DNA of 64,000 nt from Desulfovibrio desulfuricans (GCF_004801255.1 NZ_CP036295.1:1190001-1254000); one strand, 5' to 3'; positions 10,388 to 20,147 are shown, counted from the first letter of the stretch. Translations and numbers: made by a program. Notes: generated from the sequence alone by a model not told the origin.

Positions 10388-10452
10388 GCCGCCAGTGTAT
10401 GCCGCCAGTGTATGCCGTCTGGGCAGGCCGCCAGTGTATGCCGTCTGGGCCA
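10388..10452. repeat. Short tandem repeat GCCAGTGTATGCC
   Basis: Three copies of GCCAGTGTATGCC start at 10391, 10404 and 10430; copies two and three are embedded in a 26-bp unit that continues GTCTGGGC. The tract lies between marR and the trpS terminator. No gene is seen here. Confidence 0.75.
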
Positions 10453-10562
10453 GGCCGCTGCATAGCCCTTGAGCACCGGGCATCTGCGCGGCCCGTTACG
10501 CAGCCCGCACCACAGGCCGCGGACCAAACAGGATGGGCGGCTTTTTGCGGGTTGGCGCATGC

Positions 10563-10596
10563 AAAAACCCCGGCATTACTCAGGGCAATGCCGGGG
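10563..10596 (-). terminator. Rho-independent terminator of trpS
   Basis: On the minus strand CCCCGGCATT pairs with AATGCCGGGG and is followed by TTTTT. It lies about 47 bp behind the trpS stop codon. Confidence 0.85.
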
Positions 10597-10642
10597 CGTA
10601 TCCATCAGTGTATCGCGGGCCGCGCTCGCAAGGCGCGTGGCG

Positions 10643-11713
10643 TTATTTGCCTGACTGGAGCTTGAGACCAGCTTCAAAATGGTTGAGTTTCATGGCGCGG
10701 CGAACCTTTTCGAGGGTTTTTGCGGCCTTGGCATAAGCCTTGTCCGTACCGGCCTTGAGCACGTCGATGACAAAGGGGATGTCCTGCTCGTACTGCTGGC
10801 GGCGGGTGCGGATGGGGGCAAGAATCTGCTGCATGATCTCGTTGAGAAACTTTTTGACCGGCACGTCGCCAAGACCGCCGCGCTGGTAATGGGCCTTCAT
10901 TTCGTCCAGATTGGGGTAGGGCGAATTGAACTTGGCAAAGTCGTCGGGCTTGGCAAAGGCGTCCAGATAGGTGAACACCGTGTTGCCCTCGATCTTGCCG
11001 GGGTCGGAGGCCTTGAGATGGCCGGGATCGGTGAACATGCTGAAGATCTTGTCGTGCACTTCTTTTTCTGAATCGCTCAGATAGATGCAGTTGCCGATGG
11101 ATTTGCTCATCTTGGCCTTGCCGTCAATGCCGGGCAGGCGCAGGCAGGCGGAGTTCTGCTCCAGCAGAATCTGCGGCTCCACCAGGGTGTCGCCGTAGGT
11201 GCTGTTGAACTTGCGCACAATTTCAACGGTCTGCTCAAGCATGGGCTTCTGGTCTTCGCCCACGGGCACGGTGGTGGCTTCAAAGGCCGTAATGTCCGCC
11301 GCCTGGCTGATGGGGTAGGTAAAAAAGCCCACGGGGATGCTCTGTTCAAAATTTTTCTGGGCAATCTCGGCCTTGACCGTAGGGTTGCGCTGCAGACGCG
11401 ACACGGTGACAAGGTTCATGTAGTGGAAGCTCAGCTCGTAGAGTTGCGGCAGCTGCGACTGAATGAAGATGGAAGACTTGGCGGGATCAATGCCGCAGGC
11501 AAGATAGTCGAGCGCCACTTCAAGAATGTTGTTGCGCACTTTTTCCGGATTATCGGCATTGTCGGTCAACGCCTGCGCGTCGGCCAGCATGATGAAAATT
11601 TCATCAAAATTGCCGGAATCCTGCAGCAGAACGCGCTGCCTGAGCGAGCCGGCGAAGTGTCCGATGTGCAGCTTTCCCGTGGGGCGGTCCCCGGTCAGAA
11701 TGATCTTGCTCAT
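10643..11713 (-). CDS. trpS: Tryptophan--tRNA ligase
   Basis: 356 residues, a class I aminoacyl-tRNA synthetase that charges tRNA-Trp in the cytoplasm. The HIGH signature is seen in [17 protein letters not shown] near the N-terminus (residues 8-24) and the KMSKS signature in [15 protein letters not shown]. Length agrees with the usual 330-350 residues. The start was set at ATG 11713 because the catalytic domain begins immediately after it; the frame continues upstream to 11878 but with low-complexity sequence unlike the family. Only a weak AGGGG is seen upstream. It is monocistronic with its own terminator. Confidence 0.95.
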   Translation of the reverse strand: MSKIILTGDRPTGKLHIGHFAGSLRQRVLLQDSGNFDEIFIMLADAQALTDNADNPEKVRNNILEVALDYLACGIDPAKSSIFIQSQLPQLYELSFHYMNLVTVSRLQRNPTVKAEIAQKNFEQSIPVGFFTYPISQAADITAFEATTVPVGEDQKPMLEQTVEIVRKFNSTYGDTLVEPQILLEQNSACLRLPGIDGKAKMSKSIGNCIYLSDSEKEVHDKIFSMFTDPGHLKASDPGKIEGNTVFTYLDAFAKPDDFAKFNSPYPNLDEMKAHYQRGGLGDVPVKKFLNEIMQQILAPIRTRRQQYEQDIPFVIDVLKAGTDKAYAKAAKTLEKVRRAMKLNHFEAGLKLQSGK

Positions 11714-12069
11714 AATGTTCTGCGCATGCCCCTGACGCGTGACGTCAGGAATGCAGCCTCCATTCGTGATTTTTTTGCGGTGTCTTGCGGGGTTGCCCGC
11801 ACAGCGCGCCCTGGCAGCGGCAGTTGCTATTGGGCAGGGCGTAGGCGTTCCCGTATACACCAAGGATGCCCAGGCCACAAGGGGCGGCGCGCAAAGGCTG
11901 AATACACGGGATGGCTTGTGTTTTTATTCACTTGCGAGCTGTGCGCCTCCGGCGTATGTTTTGGCTGTGGGCGGCAGTGTGCCGCCTGCGCGGGATAAAA
12001 TTATTAAAGTGTGCTATTTTAGTTTGTTATGCGCTTTGTGCGTGCTGTTCATGTAAAGGGAGTGCAACT
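11714..12069. other. Divergent intergenic region between trpS and the cupin gene
   Basis: About 356 bp separate two divergent starts. It presumably holds both promoters; an AT-rich stretch near 11995-12040 would suit the cupin promoter. I see no gene or convincing riboswitch. Because the trpS side is long, a tryptophan-responsive leader is possible, but no T-box signature was found. Confidence 0.45.
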
Positions 12070-12498
12070 ATGAAAAAGATGCTTTTTGCCGCAGGGCTGT
12101 GCTCGCTGATGTTTGCCGCAACCGCCTTTGCGGGTGAACCCCAGCTCTACACCAAGGAAACGCTCAAAACCTGGAACCGCGACAATGTGGCCGGGGGCCA
12201 GGGCACGCTGTACGGCCAGTTTGGCTTTACCCGCAACGACGCTTCCAAGGATATGGTTATCAAGGAAATCGGCTGGATGACCCTGCAGCCCGGCGCTTCC
12301 ATCGGCATGCACAAGCATGAAAACAACGAGGACGCCTATATCATCGTTTCCGGCGAGGGCGTGTTTACCGACAGCGCGGGCAAGGAAACCCCGGTAAAAG
12401 GCGGCGACATCACCATCGCCCGCCCCGGCGACACCCACGCCCTGAAAAACAGCGGCAAGGAACCGCTGGTATTTCTTGATGTGATCGGTCAGCGCTAA
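12070..12498 (+). CDS. Exported cupin-domain protein
   Basis: 142 residues. A signal peptide, MKKMLFAAGLCSLMFAATAF with cleavage near FAG, sends it to the periplasm. The rest is a single cupin barrel: metal-ligand motif 1 is GMHKHENNEDAYIIVSGEG and motif 2 is ARPGDTHALKN, so it probably binds a divalent metal. The substrate is unknown; small periplasmic cupins are often isomerases, dioxygenases or binding proteins. AAAGGGAG lies seven bases before ATG 12070. A strong hairpin follows the stop. It stands alone. Confidence 0.85.
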   Translation: MKKMLFAAGLCSLMFAATAFAGEPQLYTKETLKTWNRDNVAGGQGTLYGQFGFTRNDASKDMVIKEIGWMTLQPGASIGMHKHENNEDAYIIVSGEGVFTDSAGKETPVKGGDITIARPGDTHALKNSGKEPLVFLDVIGQR

Positions 12499-12522
12499 CA
12501 CCGCGTATTTTTTCTACACAGC

Positions 12523-12550
12523 AAGACCCCGGCCATATGGCCGGGGTCTT
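12523..12550 (+). terminator. Terminator hairpin behind the cupin gene
   Basis: A perfect palindrome, AAGACCCCGGCC-ATAT-GGCCGGGGTCTT, 25 bp behind the stop codon. The T-tract that follows is weak (GCTGTTATGG), so termination efficiency is uncertain. Confidence 0.65.
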
Positions 12551-12662
12551 GCTGTTATGGACAAAAATTTTTGTCAGTGGTGCGGGGGGATCCACAGGGG
12601 GACAGGCAAAACTTCGTAGGGCGCATAGCCAAGGCCCGGCTCTGCCGTGCGCAAGCCGTGCG

Positions 12663-13532
12663 TTACTCGCCAGTCTTGTCCGTGGTCAGCAACAAGACCG
12701 CGCCGAGCACCAGCGCCCCGCCAAGCCAGCCAGCTGCGCTGAAGCTTTCGTTCCAGAAAAGCCAGACCCACAGCGTGCCGAGCACAGGCTCAAGATGGCA
12801 GGTTACGGCCGCCCGCACCAGGCTGATGCGTTTAAGCCCCAGCCCGTAACAGATGTAGGCCAGATAACAGGTGAGCAGCCCCAGCGCAAACAGCCAGCCC
12901 CAGGTGGAGGGGGCGTGGTTGACCGTTACGGGGCCGCCGAGGCCAAGGGCAGCCACGCCCCCCAGCAGCATGAAGCCGTAAATGCTGGCTGTGGAATATC
13001 GGCTCTGCCACCAGCGGTAAAAGGGGTAGTGCGTGGCATAGCACAGGCCTGCGAGCAGGCCGCAGGCAATGCCCGTCAGCGATGCCTGACCCGGCAGGCT
13101 GCCGCCCGAAAAGCACACAAGCGCCGTGCCGCAAAGGGCAATGCCCACTGCCAGCGCCTTGCGTTTTGTTATGCGCTCGCCAAACATGCAGCGTGAAAAA
13201 ACAGCCACCCACACTGGCGCAGTGTACAGCAAAACCACGGCGGTGGCGCCGCCGCTAAGCTTGATGGCCATCTGCATGGCCCCAAAAAAGACCCCGATGC
13301 CCCACGCGCCAAACAGCATAAAAATCAGGATATGCTTCAGCCTGATGCACAGCCCGCCGGTTACGGCGGCGTGCGCCAGAAAAAAGGCGCAGCCGATGGC
13401 CGCCCGCCAGAATGCGGTTTCGAGCGGCAACACGCCAGCAAACTGGCAAATTTTTGAAACAGCTCCCAGCAGCGACCACAGCAGGGCCGCAAGCAATATC
13501 CACAAATAGCCGTTCAGCATGGTTTGACGCAT
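12663..13532 (-). CDS. EamA family (DMT superfamily) transporter
   Basis: 289 residues with ten predicted membrane spans arranged as two EamA repeats (about 8-140 and 155-285). Typical signatures are LLAALLWSLLGAVSKICQ in the first span, GGATAVVLLYTAPVWVAVFS, and HLEPVLGTLWVWLFWNESFS in the second repeat. DMT proteins export metabolites or, in lipid A pathways, flip lipid-linked sugars; the substrate cannot be told here. It is the last gene of a minus-strand run with the phosphatase-like and deacetylase genes, 18 bp behind the former, so it may serve the same glycan or lipid pathway. Confidence 0.88.
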   Translation of the reverse strand: MRQTMLNGYLWILLAALLWSLLGAVSKICQFAGVLPLETAFWRAAIGCAFFLAHAAVTGGLCIRLKHILIFMLFGAWGIGVFFGAMQMAIKLSGGATAVVLLYTAPVWVAVFSRCMFGERITKRKALAVGIALCGTALVCFSGGSLPGQASLTGIACGLLAGLCYATHYPFYRWWQSRYSTASIYGFMLLGGVAALGLGGPVTVNHAPSTWGWLFALGLLTCYLAYICYGLGLKRISLVRAAVTCHLEPVLGTLWVWLFWNESFSAAGWLGGALVLGAVLLLTTDKTGE

Positions 13533-13550
13533 GGCAGTGATAAAAAGGGG

Positions 13551-14318
13551 TTACGCAAGGCCCAGAGCTGTGCACACAAGTTCCGCGATGCACGTCTGGT
13601 CCTGCGGCAGGGGGGTATTGTTCCAGCCGTCGCCAGCCAGCCATAGGGGCACGCGCCGGGCGGCCTCGCTGACATCGTTGTGGCTGCCGTCGTCATCCAT
13701 GCCGTGGTCGCTTGTCACCAGCACCGCATAGCCTGCCGTCAGCCATTCGGGCAGCCAGCGGGCCAGCAGGCCGTCGGCCCTGCGGGCGGCGTCGCGGTAT
13801 TCGCGGCTGTTCGCGCCGTAAAGATGCCCGGCATTGTCTATGCCCATGCTGTGCACCAGCAGCAGGTGCGGGTCATGCCGCCGTCGCAGGCTGACGGCAT
13901 CGTGAAACAGCTCGTCGTCCGGGTAGGCGTCGGTACGGTAAAACAGGCCGTGGGCGATGGGCAGGGCGGGGTTGTCGGTATGGCGGTCGCGGCCCGGTTC
14001 AAAGGGGGCCGCGTTGCACAGCTCGCTCATCCAGTGGTAGGCTGCGGCGGCCGTGGTAAGCCCCGCGTCGTGCGCCCGGCTGAAAATGGTGGGCGCGGGG
14101 CAGGGGCGGCTGTCGTCATTGTGGGTAATGCCGCTCTGCGCGGGGCGCAGGCCGCTGAGCAGCGTAACGTAAATGGGGCGCGAGAGGGGCGGCAGCTCGC
14201 CTGTCAGCTCTGTATAGCGGGCTTTGCCCGCCCCCTCGATCGACTGCATGTAGCTCATGCAGCGCCTGGCGGTGGCGGCGGCCAGACCGTCGAGCAGCAC
14301 AAAGACCACGCGCGCCAT
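13551..14318 (-). CDS. Alkaline phosphatase superfamily hydrolase (phosphodiesterase-like)
   Basis: 255 residues of the type I phosphodiesterase/nucleotide pyrophosphatase kind. Seen: VVFVLLDGL (metal-binding Asp), SRPIYVTLLSGLRPAQSGI (nucleophile region), SMGIDNAGHLYG and VTSDHGMDDDGSHN (metal-binding D-H pairs). No signal peptide is visible. It could remove phosphate or phospho-alcohol groups from a lipid or glycan. ATG 14318 follows AAGGAG by seven bases and overlaps the deacetylase stop (TGATG), so translation is coupled; a GTG one codon earlier is less likely. Confidence 0.82.
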   Translation of the reverse strand: MARVVFVLLDGLAAATARRCMSYMQSIEGAGKARYTELTGELPPLSRPIYVTLLSGLRPAQSGITHNDDSRPCPAPTIFSRAHDAGLTTAAAAYHWMSELCNAAPFEPGRDRHTDNPALPIAHGLFYRTDAYPDDELFHDAVSLRRRHDPHLLLVHSMGIDNAGHLYGANSREYRDAARRADGLLARWLPEWLTAGYAVLVTSDHGMDDDGSHNDVSEAARRVPLWLAGDGWNNTPLPQDQTCIAELVCTALGLA

Positions 14319-15367
14319 CACCAGTCTCCTTTGCCAGCGGGGCGCGAGCCAAAATCAAGGCTTGCGGCCTGGGTGCGCAGCTGGGCGGCCGTGACGCCCC
14401 TGACCGCATAATTGCGCGCCAACCATGACAAAAAAGCGTAAATTTTATTGTACAGGGCATCGGCGGCCCGCTGGTCGGGGATATTGGGCGAGCCGCCGGG
14501 CAACATCTCGGACGAATGCCAGAACAGACTCAAAACCTTGCCGCCGCGCGCCATGTGCAGGCGGGTGGCCGCCCGCATGACAGCCGCATTGTGCCATACG
14601 GGGTTAGGACTCAATGCCCCCAAAAAGTGAAAGCTGTCGGCCCAGCCCGCGCCCTGGGCGCAGCCGTGCCACAGGCGGGCCAACGTGCGCGAAAGCGGTA
14701 TCTGCGTCACGGGCGACTCCAGCAGACCGGGGGCGTCGTCAAGCCAGTACGGGTCGGAGGGCGCCAAAAAGTGGTCCGGTCCGTCCTTAAAGGCCCGCAA
14801 AGGGCACACGGAGCTGTCAAAGGTGATGCCTTCCTCGGCCAGCAGGGGGCGCACGCTATCTTTGAGGTCCCATCGCCCCATGCGAAAACTCGTCAGCGGC
14901 GCACCCTGAAAGTCGCGCCCTGCGTCAAGCAGCGTGCGCAGCCGTTGGCGCAGCAGCTGGCGGGGCAGGCGGTCGGTGCGGGTAGGGGGGCCGTGTTTTA
15001 TTGCCTGTTCGGGGGCTTCGTCGCCTTCAAGCGGAGGGGTGCTCCAATGGTGCAGGTGCGCGGCAATTTCCGCATTGCAGTGGTCGCGCATCCATGCCAG
15101 ATGCGAGCAGGCCTCCGCATTGGTAAAAACCGTGTGCGCGCAGAACAGCGTCAGCGGAAACCCCAGATCGCTGGTAAGCGGGGCAAGCCTGCGCAGCAGG
15201 GCCACATTGCGCACGCCGCAGCCTGTCGCTGCGTAATTGCCGGAAAAAAGGCCCTCTTCTTCCACATCAAGGCTTACAATCACGCGCAGGACGGGCTCGC
15301 TGTCGCGACTGGACGTATCGTCAATGTCGTAGGTCATGCGGCGAGCATAAGCCCAAGCTGGGCTCAT
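14318..15367 (-). CDS. Polysaccharide deacetylase-like (NodB-type) protein
   Basis: 349 residues. The fold is indicated by VIVSLDVEEEGLF (catalytic/metal Asp of NodB motif 1), CNAEIAAHLHHW (a motif 2 variant) and SFRMGRWDL (motif 3, Arg-containing). Family members remove acetyl groups from glycans or glycolipids. Starts at ATG 15367 or ATG 15337 are both possible; neither has a strong ribosome site. The gene is coupled to the downstream phosphatase-like gene and is divergent from a glycosyltransferase, which supports a shared glycan-lipid pathway. The motif order is slightly unusual, so activity is inferred. Confidence 0.75.
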   Translation of the reverse strand: MSPAWAYARRMTYDIDDTSSRDSEPVLRVIVSLDVEEEGLFSGNYAATGCGVRNVALLRRLAPLTSDLGFPLTLFCAHTVFTNAEACSHLAWMRDHCNAEIAAHLHHWSTPPLEGDEAPEQAIKHGPPTRTDRLPRQLLRQRLRTLLDAGRDFQGAPLTSFRMGRWDLKDSVRPLLAEEGITFDSSVCPLRAFKDGPDHFLAPSDPYWLDDAPGLLESPVTQIPLSRTLARLWHGCAQGAGWADSFHFLGALSPNPVWHNAAVMRAATRLHMARGGKVLSLFWHSSEMLPGGSPNIPDQRAADALYNKIYAFLSWLARNYAVRGVTAAQLRTQAASLDFGSRPAGKGDW

Positions 15368-15566
15368 GGCAATGCGGCGAATTATATTGCCCCTGTCTCG
15401 GGCTGGCTAGCTTGGCGTTACTTGGTAATTGTTTTTTAATTTTATTGTGTTATGTCGTGCGTGCTGGTGCGGCCTTGCAAAACCGGCTGGAATGCATACA
15501 ATAATGCCCGTGGGACAAGGCGTCATGTCGCGCCCCCTGTAAGGCATAGGACTGGTAAGGAACAGC

Positions 15567-16661
15567 ATGACCAACCCCCTGCGCGTCCTCTTTTTAATGG
15601 AGGATCTTTGCTTTGGCGGCACACAGCGCCAGACTCTCGAGCTGGCACGCCGCCTGGACCGCAACCGCTTTACGCCGGTAATGCTTACTCTTACCGGCCC
15701 TACCGATCTGGACAAGGCCGCACGGGACGCGGGCATAGAGCTGCACCACATGGGGCGGGGTCGCCGTGTTTCGCCTCTGTTTTTTGCGGCGCTGTGCTGG
15801 AGGCTGCGCGCCTTGCACCCGCATGTCATTGTGCCCTGCACGGCGTTGCCCAACATCTGGGGGCGCATATGGGGCAGGCTGGCCTGGCCTGGGGCTGGCG
15901 GCAACGCGCCGCTGGTGGTGGGAACCTGCCGCGGCGGCGGCGGCCCCAAGCGGCAGCATGAGCGCTGGCTGTGGCGGCTGACAGACCACATGATTTGCAA
16001 TTCTGAAGCGCTGCGCGAAATTTTGCAGGGCTTTGGCGTGCCTCAGGGGCGGCTGAGCTATATTCCCAACGGGGTGGATACAGACTTTTTCGCCCCGGCA
16101 GCTGACGCGCCTTCGGCGCGCGCGCCCGAAATTTTGTGCGTGGCGCGGCTTGCTGGCGACAAGGATCACCTGACCCTGCTGCGGGCTTTTGAATATGTAC
16201 TGCAGCGCCATCCCGACGCCCGGTTGCGCATCGTGGGCGACGGGCCGGAAGAAGCCAACCTGCGCGCGTGGGTGGGCTCCAACCCCGCTGGCGGCAATGT
16301 GGATTTTATCGCAGGTGGCCTCGACATGCGCGGGCACTACGCCCATGCGCGGGTTTTTGCCCTTTCGTCAGTGCGCGAGGGGCAGCCCAATGTCATTCTT
16401 GAGGCCATGGCCTGCGGCCTGCCCGTGTGCGCCACCTCGGTGGGGGGCATCCCCCGGCTTGTGCGCGACGGCGAGAACGGTTTTCTTTCGCCAGCAGGCG
16501 ACGCTGCCCGGCTGGCGGAGAACTGCTGCCGCCTGCTGGCTGACGGGGCGTTGTGCGACGCCATGGGGCAGGCGGGCCGCGCCCGCGTTGAGCAAGACTT
16601 TTCCTTCACGGCCATGGTGGATGCGCATCAGGGCGTTTTTGCCGCCGCGCGCCGCCCGTAA
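15567..16661 (+). CDS. Glycosyltransferase family 4 protein
   Basis: 364 residues with the GT-B fold of GT4 enzymes. N-terminal acceptor domain: VLFLMEDLCFGGTQRQTLEL. C-terminal donor domain: YIPNGVDTDFF, ILCVARLAGDKDHLTLLRAF, LRIVGDGPEE, and the E-x7-E segment SVREGQPNVILEAMACGLPV with ATSVGGIPRLV. It transfers a sugar from a nucleotide-sugar to an acceptor at the cytoplasmic membrane. An AAGGAA site precedes ATG 15567. It starts the rightward half of the envelope block and is divergent from the deacetylase. Confidence 0.92.
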   Translation: MTNPLRVLFLMEDLCFGGTQRQTLELARRLDRNRFTPVMLTLTGPTDLDKAARDAGIELHHMGRGRRVSPLFFAALCWRLRALHPHVIVPCTALPNIWGRIWGRLAWPGAGGNAPLVVGTCRGGGGPKRQHERWLWRLTDHMICNSEALREILQGFGVPQGRLSYIPNGVDTDFFAPAADAPSARAPEILCVARLAGDKDHLTLLRAFEYVLQRHPDARLRIVGDGPEEANLRAWVGSNPAGGNVDFIAGGLDMRGHYAHARVFALSSVREGQPNVILEAMACGLPVCATSVGGIPRLVRDGENGFLSPAGDAARLAENCCRLLADGALCDAMGQAGRARVEQDFSFTAMVDAHQGVFAAARRP

Positions 16662-16717
16662 GGCCGCAACTTGTCACAATGCGTTTGACCCTCTGGCTGA
16701 ACGCGGCAGGAATACAT

Positions 16718-17347
16718 GTGAACATAGATAGTGGATCGTTGCGTGCGCTTTTGCGGCCCCTGGCCCGGCGCAGGTATCTGAACATAGCAGCTTTGTGCTT
16801 TGCTGCGTGGTGCGTCGGCATGGGCGTGGCAGGTCAGCAAGCCCGCGCTGCAAGCGTTGCCGACACTGCGCCCGCCAAAGAGCAGACCCCCGCCAACGGG
16901 CAGAAGGCCGCCCCGCAGTCCATCCCCCAGACAGTCCCCCAGACCGCGCAGGGCGCTGATGCATCTGCTGCGTCTGCTGCATCTGCGACGCAGGAGCAGC
17001 CCGACAGCGGCAACCCTGTGGAAGTGCGCGAACTGTGGACAGGCTCTCTCTATTCCTCAACCTACCGTGTGGGCGTCTGTTTTTCCGCCCAGGGCAAGGT
17101 TCGCGGCGTGGTGCATCTGCGCCTGTACAACGGCAAGGTTGACGTGTACCACATAGATGGAACGGTGCTGAATAACGAGATCGAAGCACACCATTCTTCC
17201 GGTCACAAATTCAAGGGCCGTCTTGTGTCGGCTGATGCAGTCGAGGGCGTAATTAGCCTGAAAAACGGCATGAATGTGCGGCTTGAAGGCAAGCGCACCC
17301 ACGACGCGCCGCTTGCACCCGAAGACTGCGCGCCGTTGCCCCAGTAA
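16718..17347 (+). CDS. Exported protein of unknown function
   Basis: 209 residues if GTG 16718 is used: it lies six bases behind GGCAGGA and gives an arginine-rich n-region plus hydrophobic stretch YLNIAALCFAAWCVGMGVAG and cleavage near ARA-AS. An in-frame ATG at 16679 lacks a ribosome site. After the signal comes a low-complexity Ala/Pro/Gln linker (about residues 40-95) and then a compact C-terminal domain rich in beta strands (LWTGSLYSSTYRVGVCFSAQ to VISLKNGMNVRLEG). I do not recognise the family. Its place between two glycosyltransferase genes suggests a periplasmic role in the same envelope pathway. Confidence 0.65.
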   Translation: MNIDSGSLRALLRPLARRRYLNIAALCFAAWCVGMGVAGQQARAASVADTAPAKEQTPANGQKAAPQSIPQTVPQTAQGADASAASAASATQEQPDSGNPVEVRELWTGSLYSSTYRVGVCFSAQGKVRGVVHLRLYNGKVDVYHIDGTVLNNEIEAHHSSGHKFKGRLVSADAVEGVISLKNGMNVRLEGKRTHDAPLAPEDCAPLPQ

Positions 17348-17475
17348 ATTTGCGCCGCAAGGGCGCTGTCCGGCAGTCCTTGATGACCTGCCTGATGCCT
17401 CACGCAACTATTGGCCGTCAGCGCATCGGATGATCCGGCTGCCGTCCTTTTAAACAGAAAGTCAAAGGAGTGCCT

Positions 17476-18651
17476 ATGTTCTGGATATGGTTTTTACTGG
17501 CCACCTCCCAATGCGCTCTGTTGTATATTTTGGCCCGCAGGGGCGAGAGCATGCCCCGCCGCATTGAGCAGGAAGCCGAGGCCAACCGGGCCGTGCCCGA
17601 AGACCAGTGGCCCTCTGTGGGGCTGATAGTGCCCGTGGCGGGGCGCGACCCGCGCATGGAAGGCGCGTTGCGCAGCCTGCTGAATCAGGATTACCCCCGT
17701 TTTGTGCCCGTGCTGGTGACCGCTGAAGAAAATGAACCAGCCGCCGAGCTTGTTGCCATGCTCAAGCAGGAATATCCCGCCTTGCGGCATGTGGTGGCGG
17801 GTACCGCCACCGGCTGCGGTCAAAAAAACCATAACAGCCTCCAGGGCGTGGCCGCTCTGGGAGACGAGGTGGACGTGTACGCGTTCTGCGACAGCACCCA
17901 CATGGCCGATCCCGACTTTTTGCGGCATCTGGCCGCGCCCATGGCCAGGGGCGAAGCCTCGTTCAGCACCGGCTACCATGTGGTGGAGCCGCGCGACAAT
18001 CAGCCCGTAACGCTGGCCTATGCGCTGTGCGTCATGCTCATGCGGTATTTGCAGGCCATGTCGGCCTTTACCCAGCTGTGGGGCGGCGCCATGGCCATGA
18101 CCCGCGCGGCCTATACTAAATATGCTGTTGCCCAGCTGTGGGTCGAAAACGTGGTGGACGACTGCTCGCTGAGCGCCCTTTTGCAGGTGCGCGGAGCAAA
18201 AGTGCGGCTTTGCCCCGGCGCGCTGCTGCATACCGATGCCGTCAACCATTCACTGCCCGTATGGCGGGCATGGATGGACAGGCAGGTGCTTTTTCTCAAG
18301 TTTTGCATGCCGGGCCAATGGAAGCTGCTGGGCCTCATGTGCGTGATGATGGCTCTGCCCATGGTTTGCGCTGCGCTGGCTTTTTTGGGCTGGGTTGTCA
18401 ATGTGGGCAGCGGCGCGGGCGTGCTGCTGGGGATATTCTGGCTGGCGGCTATGGTCAGCGCCCTGCATTTGTGGCGCGGCCTGCTCGCCAAGCCTGTGCC
18501 CCTGTGGCGCTGGTTCTGGGCATTTGTTGATGCCGTGCGCATGTTTACCTTTGTGTACTGGCAAAGCCTCAAGGCCTGGACCATCGTATGGCACGGCATA
18601 CGCTATGAGGTTGGCCGGGGTGGCGTCGTGCTGCGCTCCGAGCGCAGCTAG
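17476..18651 (+). CDS. Family 2/21 membrane glycosyltransferase (HpnI/ceramide-glucosyltransferase-like)
   Basis: 391 residues: one N-terminal membrane anchor, a GT-A catalytic domain (about 35-270) and three or four C-terminal membrane spans. Motifs fit GT21-type processive-like enzymes: VGLIVPVAGRDPRMEGALRS, AFCDSTHMADPDFL (D-x-D-like), VVDDCSLSALLQ (third Asp) and RAWMDRQ (the R-x-x-R/W acceptor motif). Such enzymes glycosylate lipid acceptors such as ceramide or hopanoids. AAAGGAG lies five bases before ATG 17476. With the nearby deacetylase it resembles an HpnI/HpnK-type glycosylation-deacetylation pair, which is an inference. Confidence 0.82.
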   Translation: MFWIWFLLATSQCALLYILARRGESMPRRIEQEAEANRAVPEDQWPSVGLIVPVAGRDPRMEGALRSLLNQDYPRFVPVLVTAEENEPAAELVAMLKQEYPALRHVVAGTATGCGQKNHNSLQGVAALGDEVDVYAFCDSTHMADPDFLRHLAAPMARGEASFSTGYHVVEPRDNQPVTLAYALCVMLMRYLQAMSAFTQLWGGAMAMTRAAYTKYAVAQLWVENVVDDCSLSALLQVRGAKVRLCPGALLHTDAVNHSLPVWRAWMDRQVLFLKFCMPGQWKLLGLMCVMMALPMVCAALAFLGWVVNVGSGAGVLLGIFWLAAMVSALHLWRGLLAKPVPLWRWFWAFVDAVRMFTFVYWQSLKAWTIVWHGIRYEVGRGGVVLRSERS

Positions 18652-18896
18652 CGGCTTTTTGACAGGCAGGCGCTGTTTTGCAAATGCCGCCCGTGGCAAG
18701 GGCAGAAATATAGGTTTTGACATGCACCATGTGTGGCGTGTACTATCTTTTGCCCTTTTGCCATGGGTGGTGTAAAACAGCGCCTCTGCTGTTTTGTACA
18801 TAACCGGGCAGCAGGATACGGCAATGGCGCTGCGCATGTGGCGCGGCATGAGCCAGGGCTTTTTTTACTGTTTTTTGTCAGAGTAGTGATTGCATC

Positions 18897-20087
18897 ATGA
18901 TCGCAATGTCAGACCTTATTCGCGTCAGCCTCAGGCAGGTTGTGCGCCAGCGCGGCTTCGGGGTGATGCTTTCCATCGCCCTGGGCATCACGGCGTTTAT
19001 CGTCCTGGCGGTGCTTGGCCGCGAGATCCGCTACAAGGTGGGGCAGGACATGGTGCTTATGGGCGGCGTAAACGTCATCCAGGTATACATGGACGATTCG
19101 CAGTACCCGGGCCAGCCTGACCGCGAGTTTTACCCCGAAACCATCGACGCCCTCTCGCAGTTGCGCGGTGTAAGCCTTGTGAGCCGAAACCTGCGCGACA
19201 ACAAGGTGTTTACCATTCGCGGCACGGGCGAACGTACCCTTGCCGTGGATTTTATCGGCATCGACCAGTATTTTGCCGAGGTGTACTCCATTGACATGGT
19301 GGCCGGGCGCGGCATCGAGCCGGCCGACGTGGACGCTCACAGGCGCGTGTGCCTGCTGGGCAGGGACGCAGCCCGAAACCTGTTTGGCGGTTCTGAAGAA
19401 TCCATAGGCAAGCTGCTGTTTCTGGAGCAGGACGTCTTTGAGGTTGTGGGCGTTGTCAGCGGCGTAATGCTTGGCAGCTGGAGCCAGGGCGGATTTTTGC
19501 CTTACACCACCATGGCCGACCGCAACTGGGGCCGAGGCAAGGTGCGGCGGCTGTTTATACGCGCCATTGGCTGGGAAGACGTGCCCCCGCTTGTAAAAGT
19601 AATACCGCAGGTGGTGCGCGAGCATCAGTCGGCGCCTTATATTGTCGTGCAAACCCAGGAAGACCAGCTTACACGCATCAAGACAACCTTTATGTGGGTT
19701 GAGGTATTGCTGTGGCTTGGTATTGCCGCATCGCTCATGCTGGGCGGGTTTGGCATCTGGTACGGCACGTTTGCGGCGGTCAGGGCCAGAACGCGCGAAG
19801 TGGGCCTTAAAAAAGCCATGGGCGGCTCGGATGTGGACATCCTGGCGCAGTTTTTGGCCGAGGCCCTTTGCAAATCAGTTGCTGGCGGCATGCTGGGCAT
19901 ATTGATTGGCTGCACCCTGGTCGAGATAGGCTCCCTTTCGTTGGGGACGGGCGTATCGTACCCGCTGCTGTTTGCCAGCAGCATCGGCAGTATTGTTTTT
20001 TCCGCCGTTATCGGCATTGCAGGCGGTCTGTACCCTGCCGTTCAGGCCAGCCGTATGGACGTGGTAACCGCCCTGCGATTTGAATAG
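18897..20087 (+). CDS. MacB/FtsX-type ABC transporter permease
   Basis: 396 residues: one N-terminal membrane span (about 20-42), a periplasmic domain of about 230 residues, and three C-terminal spans with the FtsX-fold signature RARTREVGLKKAMGGSDVDI and GIAGGLYPAVQASRMDVVTA. MacB-like systems move lipoproteins, peptides or glycolipids through mechanotransmission rather than by crossing the membrane lumen. The ATPase is encoded directly downstream as part of a fusion protein. No MacA-type adaptor is nearby. The start could be ATG 18897 or the ATG four codons later; ribosome sites are weak. Confidence 0.88.
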   Translation: MIAMSDLIRVSLRQVVRQRGFGVMLSIALGITAFIVLAVLGREIRYKVGQDMVLMGGVNVIQVYMDDSQYPGQPDREFYPETIDALSQLRGVSLVSRNLRDNKVFTIRGTGERTLAVDFIGIDQYFAEVYSIDMVAGRGIEPADVDAHRRVCLLGRDAARNLFGGSEESIGKLLFLEQDVFEVVGVVSGVMLGSWSQGGFLPYTTMADRNWGRGKVRRLFIRAIGWEDVPPLVKVIPQVVREHQSAPYIVVQTQEDQLTRIKTTFMWVEVLLWLGIAASLMLGGFGIWYGTFAAVRARTREVGLKKAMGGSDVDILAQFLAEALCKSVAGGMLGILIGCTLVEIGSLSLGTGVSYPLLFASSIGSIVFSAVIGIAGGLYPAVQASRMDVVTALRFE

Positions 20088-20147
20088 CACACAATGCGCG
20101 GGCTCCCCGCGTTGTTGCGGCCCTGCCGCGCATGGACAAGGTGGATC